Assembly (NCBI GenBank): GCA_020975725.1
Contig: QXJR01000027.1
Span: forward strand, 496,001-560,000
Direction of reading: 5' to 3'
DNA from: Picocystis sp. L7
Taxonomy: Eukaryota; Chlorophyta; Picocystophyceae; Picocystales; Picocystaceae
DNA: 64,000 nucleotides
Shown: one piece after another, positions 52,246 through 63,450 of the stretch
How the letters are laid out: each line of letters begins with the position of its first letter
Position numbering within the stretch: the first letter of the stretch is position 1
Position numbers and translations under genes: made by a program
The notes under the pieces: model-generated
Seen by the model: the letters and a program-made list of their open reading frames with translations, nothing else
Told to the model about the DNA's origin: nothing
Database searches by the model: none

Positions 52246-53949
52246 ATGGGACGCCCCACTGGGGTCGTCCCTGGGGAGACTGGACCAGGGTCGGTCCTGG
52301 TGGAGAGGCTGGAACAGTCCGCGCCCACGCGCCAAAAAAGCCGCCGAATCCAACCGAAGAAAGAGTCAGGAAGCGGCCAATCGAAGTCAAACGAAAGGAA
52401 CGTGTCCATCACCAGTCTCTTGAACTGGCAGCAGGACCGTTCCGGCATCAAAAAGGAGCGCACATCGCGGACCAATCGGTCTACGGTGGAAGAGACCCTG
52501 CTTGGCCAAGAAAAGATGGACGATGGTGTCAACGCGTACTTCGGAGCTGGAGGACAGGACGGATCCGTAAACACAAGAGCAAATGGCAGGGTGACGAGGG
52601 GAACCTATTCGACGGACGTGCCCCAGGACGTGGAGGAATTGGTGCAACAAGCCAAACGCGCCCTCAACACCGCCGAAAAACAACTCGAATACGTCGAAGC
52701 GGATGAAAGCGAGCAGCTGAAGGCTTTGGCTCAAGCAGAGAAGCGGTACAACGTGGCGAACAAAAACGTACATGATTGCTACAACAAACTGCAGGATGCA
52801 AGGCGAGAGGCTCAGGCATCCTTAGAAATGCTGGAATCTGTGAAAGACTCCTTGACTCGTGCAGAATTGCGAAAAATGGAGGCAAACCGGGAGAAGGAAA
52901 GGTGCATTTTCATGCTCGATAGCACGAGAAAGGTGGGTGGGATGCAGAATGTACCGCCAGCGCCTACAGCGCCTGCACCGCCGAGGGATTCTGCGCCTGC
53001 ATATCCTCCCCGGCACCAGCCCTATTCCAGCAATACTCAACAACCATACTCGCAACATCCAAGCCAGGCCGGGGTGCATTTTCAGGACGCCCCAGATGAA
53101 AGACAAATGTACGGTACGGGTGCTGGCCGGCGGAACATGTCAGCAACACTAGCCAGTCGTCTTGCATCAGTTCGATCCAAGTCGAATGTGCCGGAAGATC
53201 CACGTGCCAACAATCCTTATGCCCCGAAACCAAGCAGGGACTATGAGCAGGCCTATTGTCCACCACCTCCTCCAGTCCCACCCCAGACCAAACCGGAAGA
53301 TGAGGCTCCTGTGGAATTGAAAGATTCCACTCGCACAAAATTGGAGCAGACAATGGAACCATTCATGCCTCGTGCACATTACCTTAAAAATCATCTCAGT
53401 ATGCTGCCTGGCATCCGAGAAAAGATCCCAAGACCTGGCTTTATTTGCAACCGCACATGCGACTTGGCATGCCTTTGCCAGAGTGCAACGGGATTTTTGG
53501 CCATGGCAGACATAGAGATCTTACAAGACAACGCCCCGCCAGATATGCTCATCACCGCCCTGACAAAAGCAAGGCGCAAATACCATCCAGACAAGAACAG
53601 GATAGAAGTGGTAGGAGAGGAAGAGTTTCACCATGCTGAAGAAATGTGCAAGATCGCATCGTCGCTTGTCAATCTGTTCAAGGAAGCTGAAAACATAAAC
53701 ATTGTGGCACATCTCCTGCCTCAAGATTTGAAGCTGAAGTTCCAGATGAGCATGAAGGACACAGTTGAAACCATCAAGCACCGCATTGAAGAAGAGGAGT
53801 CCATTCCAAGGGGGACTTTGACCGTCACCTTGGGACAGCACCCTTTAGCCGATCACCTGACCCTGAATCAGTGCAATATCATGGAGATGGCTGTCGTCAC
53901 TGTGACCTCGGGCAGACCCGTGCGGGACGGCCGCAGGCCTCATTTTTGA
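52246..53949 (+). CDS. Coiled-coil protein with J-like and C-terminal ubiquitin-like domains
   Basis: 567 aa from the ATG at 52246; the ATG at 52516 (MDDGVNAYFGAGGQDG) is the conservative alternative, giving 477 aa. From the N-terminus: a basic stretch, a coiled coil (QQAKRALNTAEKQLEYVEAD and following), a Pro/Gln/Tyr-rich linker, a J-like segment (PDMLITALTKARRKYHPDKN), and a ubiquitin-like fold at the C-terminus (LKLKFQMSMKDTVETIKHRI to MEMAVVTVTSG). The HPD tripeptide needed to stimulate Hsp70 is intact. J domains recruit Hsp70, and UBL domains bind the proteasome or p97-type partners, so a proteostasis role is likely. I do not recall a named family with this exact order. It follows ubiquilin in the same orientation. 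The stop overlaps AATAAA (53949-53954). Confidence 0.75.
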   Translation: MGRPTGVVPGETGPGSVLVERLEQSAPTRQKSRRIQPKKESGSGQSKSNERNVSITSLLNWQQDRSGIKKERTSRTNRSTVEETLLGQEKMDDGVNAYFGAGGQDGSVNTRANGRVTRGTYSTDVPQDVEELVQQAKRALNTAEKQLEYVEADESEQLKALAQAEKRYNVANKNVHDCYNKLQDARREAQASLEMLESVKDSLTRAELRKMEANREKERCIFMLDSTRKVGGMQNVPPAPTAPAPPRDSAPAYPPRHQPYSSNTQQPYSQHPSQAGVHFQDAPDERQMYGTGAGRRNMSATLASRLASVRSKSNVPEDPRANNPYAPKPSRDYEQAYCPPPPPVPPQTKPEDEAPVELKDSTRTKLEQTMEPFMPRAHYLKNHLSMLPGIREKIPRPGFICNRTCDLACLCQSATGFLAMADIEILQDNAPPDMLITALTKARRKYHPDKNRIEVVGEEEFHHAEEMCKIASSLVNLFKEAENINIVAHLLPQDLKLKFQMSMKDTVETIKHRIEEEESIPRGTLTVTLGQHPLADHLTLNQCNIMEMAVVTVTSGRPVRDGRRPHF

Positions 53950-54027
53950 ATAAACAACCCAACGGCACGTTCTCTCTTGGACCCTTGCAACTTGGAAGCC
54001 TGTCCCCTCGTCCCCCCCTCCACTCCC

Positions 54028-54071
54028 ATCGATATCTCTTTCGGATGTTCTCGATCACGTTATCGATATCT
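54028..54071 (+). promoter_or_regulatory. Two copies of ATCGATATCT upstream of the ankyrin gene
   Basis: Exact copies at 54028-54037 and 54062-54071, 34 bp apart and about 140-180 bp before the proposed start of the ankyrin-repeat gene. See also 42235 and 61557. Probable promoter element by position. Confidence 0.45.
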
Positions 54072-54207
54072 TTTGTCGGGGTCGTTCGTGGACGAGTTGC
54101 AGGGGGGATGGCTGGGCTGGCGTTACGTCCCACGAATCCATTGGTTTCGTGTCGAACTTCGAGCGCGTCGCAGACCCATCCAACGCCTCCAGAACGCGCT
54201 GCAAGAC

Positions 54208-54994
54208 ATGCCGTTCGATCTCATCGTACGTTTCAGAACCGAGGAAGAAGGAAGTCGCGCGACGGGCGCGATCCGGCAGGGTAGGGATGGCGGACGAAAC
54301 GCATGGAAGGCGAAGCTGACCGGGGAAGCCATGGCCACAACCTACGTCCTGTTGGCGAGAGAAGACGGGGAAGTTCATCCCTGAGAAGTCCAACATCTGG
54401 CGTGACTGCGTCGATGGATACTACGATTGGGTCAAAGAACACATCGAAGAGGTGAGTCGGGACGAATACCAAGGCGTCGGCAGGGTGTCGATTCGAGTTC
54501 TCCGACGGAAGGGGAGGAGCCTCGACGACACAACCCGCATCGGGACAACCACTGACGCCACTGCTTTACCACACGCGTGAGTTCAACAGGGAGCTCCATT
54601 AAACGAAAGGGACCATTGCGGCGATCCACCCCTGCTCTTGGCGGCAGGAAACGGGCATTTGGCCGTGTGCAAGCTCCTGATGCAAGAAGGGGCAGACATC
54701 GAACAGCGCGGTGTCATGAAGGAGACACCCTTGCTTCGGGCAGCGCACAATGGACACCTTCACACCGTCATGTACCTCGTTGAGCAGGGTGCGGATGTGA
54801 ATGCGTTGGATCTCGGAGACAACTCCCCTGTCCATTGGGCTGCAATGCGGGGCCATGTAGAGATCGTGAATTACCTGCTGCAGAAAGGAGCAGACAAGCG
54901 AATCACTAACAAGCAAGGCAAGATTCCTATTGACATGTGTCAACCCTGCTGGTCCAATGCATACAAGTACACAAGGGAGGTCCTTGCTGACTGA
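54208..54994 (+). CDS. Small ankyrin-repeat protein
   Basis: Exons 54590-54994 and (about) 54365-54451 are well supported; a first exon of six codons at 54208-54225 (MPFDLI before a GTACGT donor) is tentative. The 138-bp intron 54452-54589 has CTGAC, and joining gives DWVKEHIEE then GAPLNERDHCGDPPLLLAAG. Three to four ankyrin repeats follow (NGHLAVCKLLMQEGADI, NGHLHTVMYLVEQGADVNAL, RGHVEIVNYLLQKGADKRIT), and the protein ends KYTREVLAD. Ankyrin repeats bind proteins; no other domain is present, so no specific function can be given. Estimated length is about 170 aa. Confidence 0.7.
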
Positions 54995-55771
54995 TCGGAC
55001 AGACGAATTTCTTGATACAACTGCGTTCTGAAGCACAGCACGTGCAAACCCCCTCAAAACCTCCCTACCCCTCCAGTCTTTCCGTCCGGCACCCTTCAGC
55101 AACCTCGGTAGGAAACAGTTGCTGGCCCATGTTATGGGCGGCATAGACTGGTGGCTTACCTCGAACGGAGCTTTGGTGCAGGCCTCTTGGCGCAATTCCC
55201 ACATCCAGGTTGCAGGCTCGATCACAAGCATCACTGCCCACTTGGATTGCCTCCGCCTTCTCTGCGAGGACGGTCTGGGAAACTGCAAATGGCACGCCAA
55301 GCCCCGTCCTGAGTCGCACCTGCATTACCCATTTCATCGTTGCCTCCTCTTCCTCCGGGTGTCACGGTCCCTGTTCCCTCGTTTGGCCATCGGCGGGATT
55401 ACCAGGCATCCACCTCCCTTGTTTGCACCGTTCCTTCCATCCATGTCCATAAGCTTGGACATGTGTGCACCTGGTCATCCTGCCTGTGTGTGTGGTTGTG
55501 GTTGTGTGTCTTTCTCCATGGTCCTCTCGGGTACACGTGACGCCCTTTCCCCCCCGACTCTTCGTGGCATCGCCTCGGGAGATCCCGTCCCCGCAGAGGA
55601 GGTGGGAGATCCGAACCATCCTCTGCGGTCGCTGCGAGATCCGGGGCTTAGGGTTGGGTGGTTGGTGCACTCGGAGGCCCCCAACCGACGTCGAAGACCA
55701 ACCGCTTCGACGAAGCAAAGCACGATCGATCGGATCGAAGGCGCGTCCAACGAAGCCATCCGAACGACGAA
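54995..55771. other. Intergenic: GAPDH promoter side
   Basis: 777 bp without a recognised gene. It contains CCGCAGAGGA at 55591-55600 and TCCTCTGCGG at 55619-55628, an inverted pair of the motif also seen at 9527 and 29202, within 200 bp of the GAPDH start. Confidence 0.5.
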
Positions 55772-57302
<1,531 letters not shown>

Positions 57303-57563
57303 GTTCGCCTCCTCCTGCGCCTGCATCAAGACGTGTAAGGGATTTTCCACGCCGCCATTTCACACCTGCCAACGCACTGGTGAGTGACCTTCGCTATACA
57401 GCACATTCGAATACTTCCCTCCCAGACGTAGACCGTACAGCTCGGATTTCGGCTCCATACGATCCGGGATAGGAAGCCTCCTTTCCCGACTCCCATCTGA
57501 TCTTCCTTTCGAAAAGGGAGAGATTCGGGGATAGAAAGGAGATCGGTTCAGCTTTAACGTTGG

Positions 57564-58082
57564 TCAGAAACCCCCCACCCGAAAATCTGGGATCTTATCT
57601 GCGAGCGGATTCTCTTGCTCCTCTGCGGGCCGTGCCGGGAGCTTGTACGATTCCACAGGAGCATTGAGGGTCTGGGGCACTTCCTCGACGTGCAATGATC
57701 GAAGATCTCCCTTTCCCTGGGAGAAAAGAAGCCCCTCCCCGGAAAGGGCAGGAGTATCCACGTTCCCCCTGAAAATCCCCATCTCCTGCAGAGGAGGATC
57801 CCAATTTTCCTCTGGCACTCCCACACAATCCTCTGCGAGAACAGCCTCTCGATCTCTCCCCTTTTTCCCCGACGAATCGGCCGCATCATCTCCATCTCTC
57901 GCATAGGCCCTCTCTGTGGAGTCCCACCCGTCCTCTGCGCGATCGCTCACCCCGTCCTCCCCCGCATCCCGGGTCTCTTTTCCTTTCTGACCCGTTGGAT
58001 GGTTCGGTTCGTCCCCTTTCGACCTCGATTTGATCGGGGATTGTCCTCCCTCATCCATCCACCACGTCCCATCCGACACCAT
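57564..58082 (-). CDS. Hypothetical protein (uncertain)
   Basis: 172-codon frame from the ATG at 58082, rich in Asp, Glu, Gly and Lys. It ends VEEVPQTLNAPVESYKLPAR and then ADKIPDFRVGGF, which looks more like protein than the antisense frames. The start is 62 bp from the divergent geranylgeranyl reductase start. Against it, the region repeats the word TCCTCTGCG (57619, 57829, near 57930), which suggests non-coding repeats. No family is recognised. If unreal, the gap 57303-58144 is simply gene-free. Confidence 0.4.
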   Translation of the reverse strand: MVSDGTWWMDEGGQSPIKSRSKGDEPNHPTGQKGKETRDAGEDGVSDRAEDGWDSTERAYARDGDDAADSSGKKGRDREAVLAEDCVGVPEENWDPPLQEMGIFRGNVDTPALSGEGLLFSQGKGDLRSLHVEEVPQTLNAPVESYKLPARPAEEQENPLADKIPDFRVGGF

Positions 58083-58144
58083 TCGACCTCTGCACGGACG
58101 CAGAAACGACGTATCCACCGCGGTTGGGAGCGCAAAAGAGAGCC

Positions 58145-59614
58145 ATGAAGACCACTGCGATGCAAAAGCAGATGCATGGAAACGCAACCCGCGGGAAGGC
58201 GTCCGTTTCTCGCGTCCAGCACGCGGCCAAGGGCATGCGAGCTGCACGCTCGAGCTTCGCGGGCGCCCAACCCAGCGGTTGGACCACCGCCACGTCGGCG
58301 CGAAGCTCAGTAGCCCGCACACGTGCCACCGGAGTGGAGGTGGTGGCCACGGGAGCCAAACTGCCGGAAGGAAGGAAGCTGCGTGTGGCGGTGATCGGAG
58401 GTGGACCCTCCGGAGCATGTGCTGCCGAGACACTGGCCAAGGGAGGCGTGGAGACTTATCTGATCGAAAGAAAGCTGGACAACTGCAAACCGTGCGGTGG
58501 TGCCATCCCGTTGTGCATGGTGGACGAATTCGACCTGCCCACTGAGATCATTGATCGCAAAGTTACGAAGATGAAAATGATCTCCCCGTCGAACCGCGAA
58601 GTCGATGTTGGAAAGACTCTCTCCGAGACAGAGTACATTGGAATGTGCAGGCGCGAAGTGATGGATGATTTCCTCCGTAAACGTGCCGATGCAATGGGCG
58701 CCAAGGTCATCAATGGGTTGATGACAAAGTTGGACCTCCCTTCCTCCAAGGACGCACCGTACGTCGTCCACTACAGCGACTACTCAGATAAGTCCACCAA
58801 GGTGGGCAAGCCTTCCTCTCTGGAAGTCGATGTCGTAATTGGCGCAGATGGCGCCAACTCTCGCGTGGCCAAGGCCATAGATGCCGGTGAGTATGACTAT
58901 GCCATCGCATTCCAGGAGCGTATCCGCATTCCCGACGACAAGATGGATTACTACAAGAACCTGGCAGAGATGTACGTGGGAGATGACGTCTCTCCAGACT
59001 TCTACGGCTGGGTGTTCCCCAAGTATGACCACGTAGCAGTGGGAACAGGGACAGTGGTGAACAAGACAGCCATCAAGGACTACCAAGCAGCCACCCGGGC
59101 CCGTTCCTCCAAGCGATGCGAGGGGGGCAAGATCATCCGTGTGGAAGCCCACCCTATTCCTGAACATCCACGCCCACGTCGCGTGAAAGAAAGGGCTACC
59201 CTGGTGGGTGATGCTGCAGGGTATGTGACGAAGTGCTCCGGTGAGGGCATTTACTTTGCCGCAAAATCAGGCCGCATGTGTGCTGAAGCAATTGTTGAGA
59301 AGTCTCGGCAGGGACAGTACATGGTCGAAGAGTCTGATATTCGCACGTACCTCGACAAGTGGGACAAGAAGTACTGGGCCACCTACAAGGTCCTGGACAT
59401 CCTCCAGAAGGTTTTCTACCGCAGCAACCCTGCTCGTGAGGCGTTCGTAGAGATGTGCGATGACGATTATGTACAGAAGATGACCTTTGATTCTTACCTG
59501 TACAAGACTGTCGTGCCTGGCAACCCAGTTGACGACTTGAAACTGGCTGTGAACACCATTGGGTCCCTGGTCCGTTCCAACGCACTGCGCAATGCTGCTG
59601 CTGCAAAGGCCTAA
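58145..59614 (+). CDS. CHLP: Geranylgeranyl diphosphate/chlorophyll reductase (CHLP)
   Basis: 489 aa, single exon. The enzyme reduces geranylgeranyl to phytyl chains for chlorophyll, tocopherol and phylloquinone in the plastid, using NADPH and FAD. The N-terminal 65 residues are rich in Ala, Arg, Ser and Thr (targeting peptide). The FAD dinucleotide fold begins LRVAVIGGGPSGACAAETLA, followed by the conserved NCKPCGGAIPLCMVDEFDL. Further blocks are VVIGADGANSRVAKAIDAG, YGWVFPKYDHVAVGTGTV and LVGDAAGYVTKCSGEGIYFA, all typical of oxygenic phototrophs. The ATG at 58145 is the first true ATG of the frame. It is convergent with RIO1, with 125 bp between stops. Confidence 0.97.
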   Translation: MKTTAMQKQMHGNATRGKASVSRVQHAAKGMRAARSSFAGAQPSGWTTATSARSSVARTRATGVEVVATGAKLPEGRKLRVAVIGGGPSGACAAETLAKGGVETYLIERKLDNCKPCGGAIPLCMVDEFDLPTEIIDRKVTKMKMISPSNREVDVGKTLSETEYIGMCRREVMDDFLRKRADAMGAKVINGLMTKLDLPSSKDAPYVVHYSDYSDKSTKVGKPSSLEVDVVIGADGANSRVAKAIDAGEYDYAIAFQERIRIPDDKMDYYKNLAEMYVGDDVSPDFYGWVFPKYDHVAVGTGTVVNKTAIKDYQAATRARSSKRCEGGKIIRVEAHPIPEHPRPRRVKERATLVGDAAGYVTKCSGEGIYFAAKSGRMCAEAIVEKSRQGQYMVEESDIRTYLDKWDKKYWATYKVLDILQKVFYRSNPAREAFVEMCDDDYVQKMTFDSYLYKTVVPGNPVDDLKLAVNTIGSLVRSNALRNAAAAKA

Positions 59615-59739
59615 AAGTCACATGCGGGAACTTCGGGCTACATACAGGACTATGGGGCCACATATGTACCTGAAAAATCACAAAAGGCTTAAGTCACACA
59701 TAAAGTTGTAAATTCAACCGTAACATTTCTATACATATG

Positions 59740-61548
59740 CTACTTCTTATGCTTGGAGTGACCTGCCTTCTTCCTCTTCTTTTTCTCGTACTTGGGGGTT
59801 TTAGTCTTTCTACGCTCTCGGTTTGACTCTTTCACTGCCTTCTTGTGTGCTTTTCTTTCCTCCTTCTCCCCTTGCTTATCCCTGGCTTGTCTAGGCTCCC
59901 TGTCCCCGTCGATGTCTGCTGAACCTCCACTCTCACTTTCGCTGCCATCTTCGTCATCTGTCGAGCTGGAGCCTCGATCTTCCACTGAACCACAGCAATG
60001 ATCACCGGCCCCGCCACCATGGGAACTTTCAATGTTGCCTGCCACCGAATTCGCCCCGTTTTCCAGAATTTTGGGGATGAGCTGAACTCCTGTGCCATCC
60101 TCCTTCATGCCCATAATGGTTTGGTAGTATATGTGCTCTGAATCTTCCCCGGTCTTCATTCGCGTTGCGTCTCTCTCGTACTTGTGGATGTCCTCCATGC
60201 GTCTAGGGATGTAGGCTTTTCTGAAGACATTTTCTTCCACCTCTTCCTCCGTAGACTTCGCCATGGGGCGGTTTGCGACGATCTCCCGCATCCTGTCTAG
60301 GTAGTCGCCGACCTGCTCGTCCTGTATGGTTGGATCCGTGCAGAAATCGAAGAGCTCCCGCACCGTCAGGGTCGCCACCCCGCTTTTTCGAAAGTAATCG
60401 TTCACGTGCGTGCAATCCTCTCGCAGGAAGTCTAGCGCATGAGGGTGGTCCAGATCCACAGATTGGGAGACGTCGATGATTGCCAGTTTCCCTTGGTGGT
60501 ACAAGATGTTGTACTCACTGAGATCTGCATGGACCAGTCGACACTTCTGAAACATGATTCGCATGTCTTGGATCAGCTCCCTGTACAACGAGGAGAGTTT
60601 GGAGGTCGGCAGGTTGGCGTCCTTCAGCCTCGGGGCGGCCCACCCGTCCATGCCAAAGAATTGCATCACCAGCACGTGCATCCTCAGCAGGATTGGCTTG
60701 GGAGCGTTGATTCCTACTCCGCGAAGTCTGTTGAGATTCCTCATTTCTTTCTCGGCCCAAGTCTTCACCATCTTTCTTGGGTTCCCCTTGCCGTATCCGT
60801 TCCTGAATCGAAAGTCGCCCGACACGTAGCGGTCCCTGTCCTTGAACACCAGGATCGAGGTCTTGTATATTTTGATGGCCAGATCCTCCCCTTGCTTGGT
60901 CACCCCGTGATACACGTTCGCCTCCTTTCCGGTGGAAACGCATCCGTGAATTTGGTCGAAGACGCCTCGGTTGAGCATCTTGAAGAGCACCATCCGGGTC
61001 CTTGGATCGATGGCCTGTTCCACCGTGGCCCTGTCGCTCTTCTCAGTGACGCGGATCCTCGTCGCGTCTTCCCGCCTTTCGTTCTTCCGGACCGAATTCG
61101 CGACCTTGGAGGAGAGGTTTCCCACGTTGGATTCGGTGTCGAGCGGTCGTTTCGGCAAATAGCACGGGTTCATCCTGGATTCCAGCTTCTGCGTCTGCTT
61201 CGATTTGGGCTGCATGGCGCTTTTGTTCGCCACGCCTCCGTGTGCGTTGGGTCTCACCGCGTTGATGGCCCTTCCCGTGCTGGAATTCGGTCCGTTTCCA
61301 CCTCTTGCGGCCATGTCTTCGCACATGTCCACCCAGTCCATCGCCGCGGAGAGCTCCTCGTCGCTGCCTTCCTCGCTCCATCCGTCCTCGCTCCCCTCTC
61401 CAGGCGTGCGTGGACGTTCCTCCGGGTCCAACGGCTCCTCTTGGATCGCCTTCGAGACGCGAGACTCGCTTCCTCTTGCCGCCACGCCGCGCGCCATCGC
61501 GTCCATCGCGTCGGTCTGCCGCACCGTCCCATGGCCTTCCATCGACAT
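59740..61548 (-). CDS. RIO1: RIO1 serine/threonine kinase-ATPase
   Basis: 602-aa single-exon protein. RIO1 acts late in 40S subunit maturation, releasing assembly factors from pre-40S particles in the cytoplasm. Motifs: STGKEANVYHG (the RIO flexible P-loop), LAIKIYKTSILVFKDRDRYV, LVHADLSEYNIL (catalytic Asp) and IDVSQSVDLDHPHALDFL (metal-binding Asp). The N-terminus is acidic and Ser-rich, and the C-terminus is strongly Lys/Arg-rich with SD/SE stretches, as in other eukaryotic RIO1. The start codon lies 9 bp from a reverse-complement ATCGATATCT motif. Confidence 0.96.
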   Translation of the reverse strand: MSMEGHGTVRQTDAMDAMARGVAARGSESRVSKAIQEEPLDPEERPRTPGEGSEDGWSEEGSDEELSAAMDWVDMCEDMAARGGNGPNSSTGRAINAVRPNAHGGVANKSAMQPKSKQTQKLESRMNPCYLPKRPLDTESNVGNLSSKVANSVRKNERREDATRIRVTEKSDRATVEQAIDPRTRMVLFKMLNRGVFDQIHGCVSTGKEANVYHGVTKQGEDLAIKIYKTSILVFKDRDRYVSGDFRFRNGYGKGNPRKMVKTWAEKEMRNLNRLRGVGINAPKPILLRMHVLVMQFFGMDGWAAPRLKDANLPTSKLSSLYRELIQDMRIMFQKCRLVHADLSEYNILYHQGKLAIIDVSQSVDLDHPHALDFLREDCTHVNDYFRKSGVATLTVRELFDFCTDPTIQDEQVGDYLDRMREIVANRPMAKSTEEEVEENVFRKAYIPRRMEDIHKYERDATRMKTGEDSEHIYYQTIMGMKEDGTGVQLIPKILENGANSVAGNIESSHGGGAGDHCCGSVEDRGSSSTDDEDGSESESGGSADIDGDREPRQARDKQGEKEERKAHKKAVKESNRERRKTKTPKYEKKKRKKAGHSKHKK

Positions 61549-62176
61549 CTTCCTCGAGATATCGATTCAGAAGGGCGAAGCGTTCGATACCCATCGGCGG
61601 CGGATCCGGTTTCCATCCATCGAGATTCCGGGTTCCTTCGTATCGATATCTTCACGAACCCCATCGACACCTTTCCCCTCCCCTTCTGTGACGGGATTGG
61701 CCTGCTCCTGGATCCCCGACCACCCGGGATCCATCCTTTCGAACCCGGATTCGTCCCCGATCGTTCCATCCCACAGACCCGTGGGTCTCGGGTTCGAACC
61801 CGGGGTGCCTTCCCCTTTCCGAGCCGACCTTCGAGGCCACATCGACGAGGCGGCGCGCGCGTGTGCGGTGCGTGATGGCGGACGCGAAGGCGCGAGACGA
61901 GCCCACGAGGCGCTTCGGGAGGACGTGGGAGGCACCGGGAGACGACGAGGGAGGTCCTGGACGAGGGGAGAAGGAGAGGCGGACGGATCCGAGGGGAAAG
62001 GAAAAAGGGAGGGTTTGGGCATCCGGACGACGTGGTGGACGGCGCGCAGGTGCGCTTGGATGGCGCTGACCGGAACACCGCACGTGGATCCGCCAACGGG
62101 AGGTTCCTGCTCGCGTTTCCCCTCCCCCCTCGGAAACGCACCGTTCCTCCTTCGCAGGTGATCGCAGGTCGCAGCG
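61549..62176. promoter_or_regulatory. Divergent RIO1/eL24 promoter region with two ATCGATATCT motifs
   Basis: 628 bp between two divergent ribosome-related genes. The recurrent word occurs as its reverse complement at 61557-61566, beside the RIO1 start, and directly at 61642-61651, so one copy faces each gene. A palindrome around GGTTCGAACC near 61791-61800 resembles a tRNA T-arm, but the stem fails (see rejected). Long frames here reflect high GC. Confidence 0.5.
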
Positions 62177-62685
62177 ATGGTGCTCAAGTACGTGGACGCG
62201 AACGCGCTCCTTTCGCACGCGTGTTTCGGAAGCGCAGGTTGGAGCGGACGTGGAGGCTGACCTGTGGGCGGCGTGCGTGGATCAGGACGGAGACGTGCCG
62301 TTTCAGCGGCCTTCGGATCTATCCGGGAAAGGGATCCCGGTTCGTGCGCGGCGACGGACAGGTGTTCATCTTCCTGAGTCGGAAGGTGAAATCCATGTTC
62401 TTCCAGCGCAAGCGACCTTCCAAGCTGGCTTGGACCACCCAGTACCGCAAGGCACACAAGAAGGACCAGGTCTCGGAACAGGCGCGCAAGAAGCGACGCA
62501 CACGTGCAGGTGCAGGCGCACGTTCCATCGGCAACGTGTCGGTGGAAGTGATCCAGAAGAAGCGCCAAGAGAAGACGGAAGTGCGTGCGGCAGCTCGCGA
62601 CGCCGCCCTGCGTGAGATCAAGGAACGCAACAAGAAGATGAAGGAGGCCAAGAAGACGCAGACCAAGAAGGCGGGCAAGCGCTGA
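62177..62685 (+). CDS. RPL24: Cytosolic ribosomal protein eL24
   Basis: Two exons: a tiny 11-bp exon 62177-62187 (ATG GTG CTC AA) and 62286-62685, 136 aa. The join restores the canonical start MVLKTETCRFSGLRIYPGKG, continuing RFVRGDGQVFIFLSRKVKSM and SKLAWTTQYRKAHKKD, and ends in a Lys-rich tail. This is a 60S subunit protein at the intersubunit face. The 98-bp intron has GTACGT, CTGAC and ATCAG. An intron right after the first codons is common in ribosomal protein genes. It shares a promoter with RIO1. Confidence 0.95.
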
Positions 62686-62875
62686 GTACGCTTCCCACGC
62701 GTGGAAACGGAACCCACGCCGCGCGTAATCCCACCTTTCCTTACACCTCTGTTTTTCCGCTCCCACCACGTGTGCGTGCTCGTTGTGTCGTGCATCGGAA
62801 GGCCATGGACGTTCCCGTGGAAGGGAGGTGCGTGAGGCACACCCACACCTCGTCCCACGACACGAGGGATGCGCT

Positions 62876-63421
62876 TCAAGCACCTTCGCCACGGCGGACC
62901 GCGCTTGCGCCTTCCTCGGCTTGCAGCTGCGCCAAGACCACGGCCACCTGGACACAGGCCTCGAGTTCGTCCGCGTCGCGTCCATCCACTCCTTCCAGCG
63001 CCAAGGAAAGCAACACGCGAGAGACGTCCGAGAGGGACGCCTGGCCTTGCGCCACGCGATCCGGCGGTGGGAAGCGCTCGGACGTCGCGCACTGGGAGCA
63101 GATGCAGAGCACGTCGTGTTCGTCTCCGGACGCGTACGATCGCAGCCTCAAGGCCGCGTTGACGGCCTTCCGCTCTCCGTGCGATTCGCACACCGTCCTG
63201 GCCGCCAAGCGGATGGCGTCTCGATCGAAACGCAGCAGCGCGTCTTTCGGCTGCGCCTGTGCGGCGGCCACGAGCGCACGCTTGGCGTCTCCCTTGGCTC
63301 TTCCTTCCTTGGGTTCTGGCGCGCCTGCCGAACGCAGGAGGTCGGCGAAGGCCTCCTTCCACCGCCTCGTCGCCTCCACGGACGACGCACGCACCGCCCA
63401 ACCCCGCACCGCCATGCCCAT
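62876..63421 (-). CDS. Hypothetical helical protein (uncertain)
   Basis: 181-codon frame starting MGMAVRGWAVRASSVEATRR. It has amphipathic, helix-like composition (ALVAAAQAQPKDALLRFDRD, VCESHGERKAVNAALRLRS) and ends AEEGASAVRRGEGA. The antisense frames in this GC-rich block are also open for over 300 codons, so length is not proof. The frame extends upstream of the ATG and could be the 3' exon of the C2-domain gene, but no CTGAC or phase-compatible splice pair links them. Function unknown. Confidence 0.35.
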   Translation of the reverse strand: MGMAVRGWAVRASSVEATRRWKEAFADLLRSAGAPEPKEGRAKGDAKRALVAAAQAQPKDALLRFDRDAIRLAARTVCESHGERKAVNAALRLRSYASGDEHDVLCICSQCATSERFPPPDRVAQGQASLSDVSRVLLSLALEGVDGRDADELEACVQVAVVLAQLQAEEGASAVRRGEGA

Positions 63422-63450
63422 CGCGTGTCGGAAAGCGTCCTTGACCACGT

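Noticed and set aside
57564-58433. 289-codon minus-strand frame through the CHLP 5' region
   Set aside because: The part beyond 58082 lies antisense to the CHLP coding sequence and is Pro/Arg/Ser-biased; only the 172-codon part was kept, at low confidence.
61778-61806. tRNA-like T-arm (GGGTTCGAACCCGG)
   Set aside because: With a TTCGAAC loop the T-stem pairs fail at the third position on either strand, and no anticodon arm or acceptor stem fits; it is a chance palindrome.
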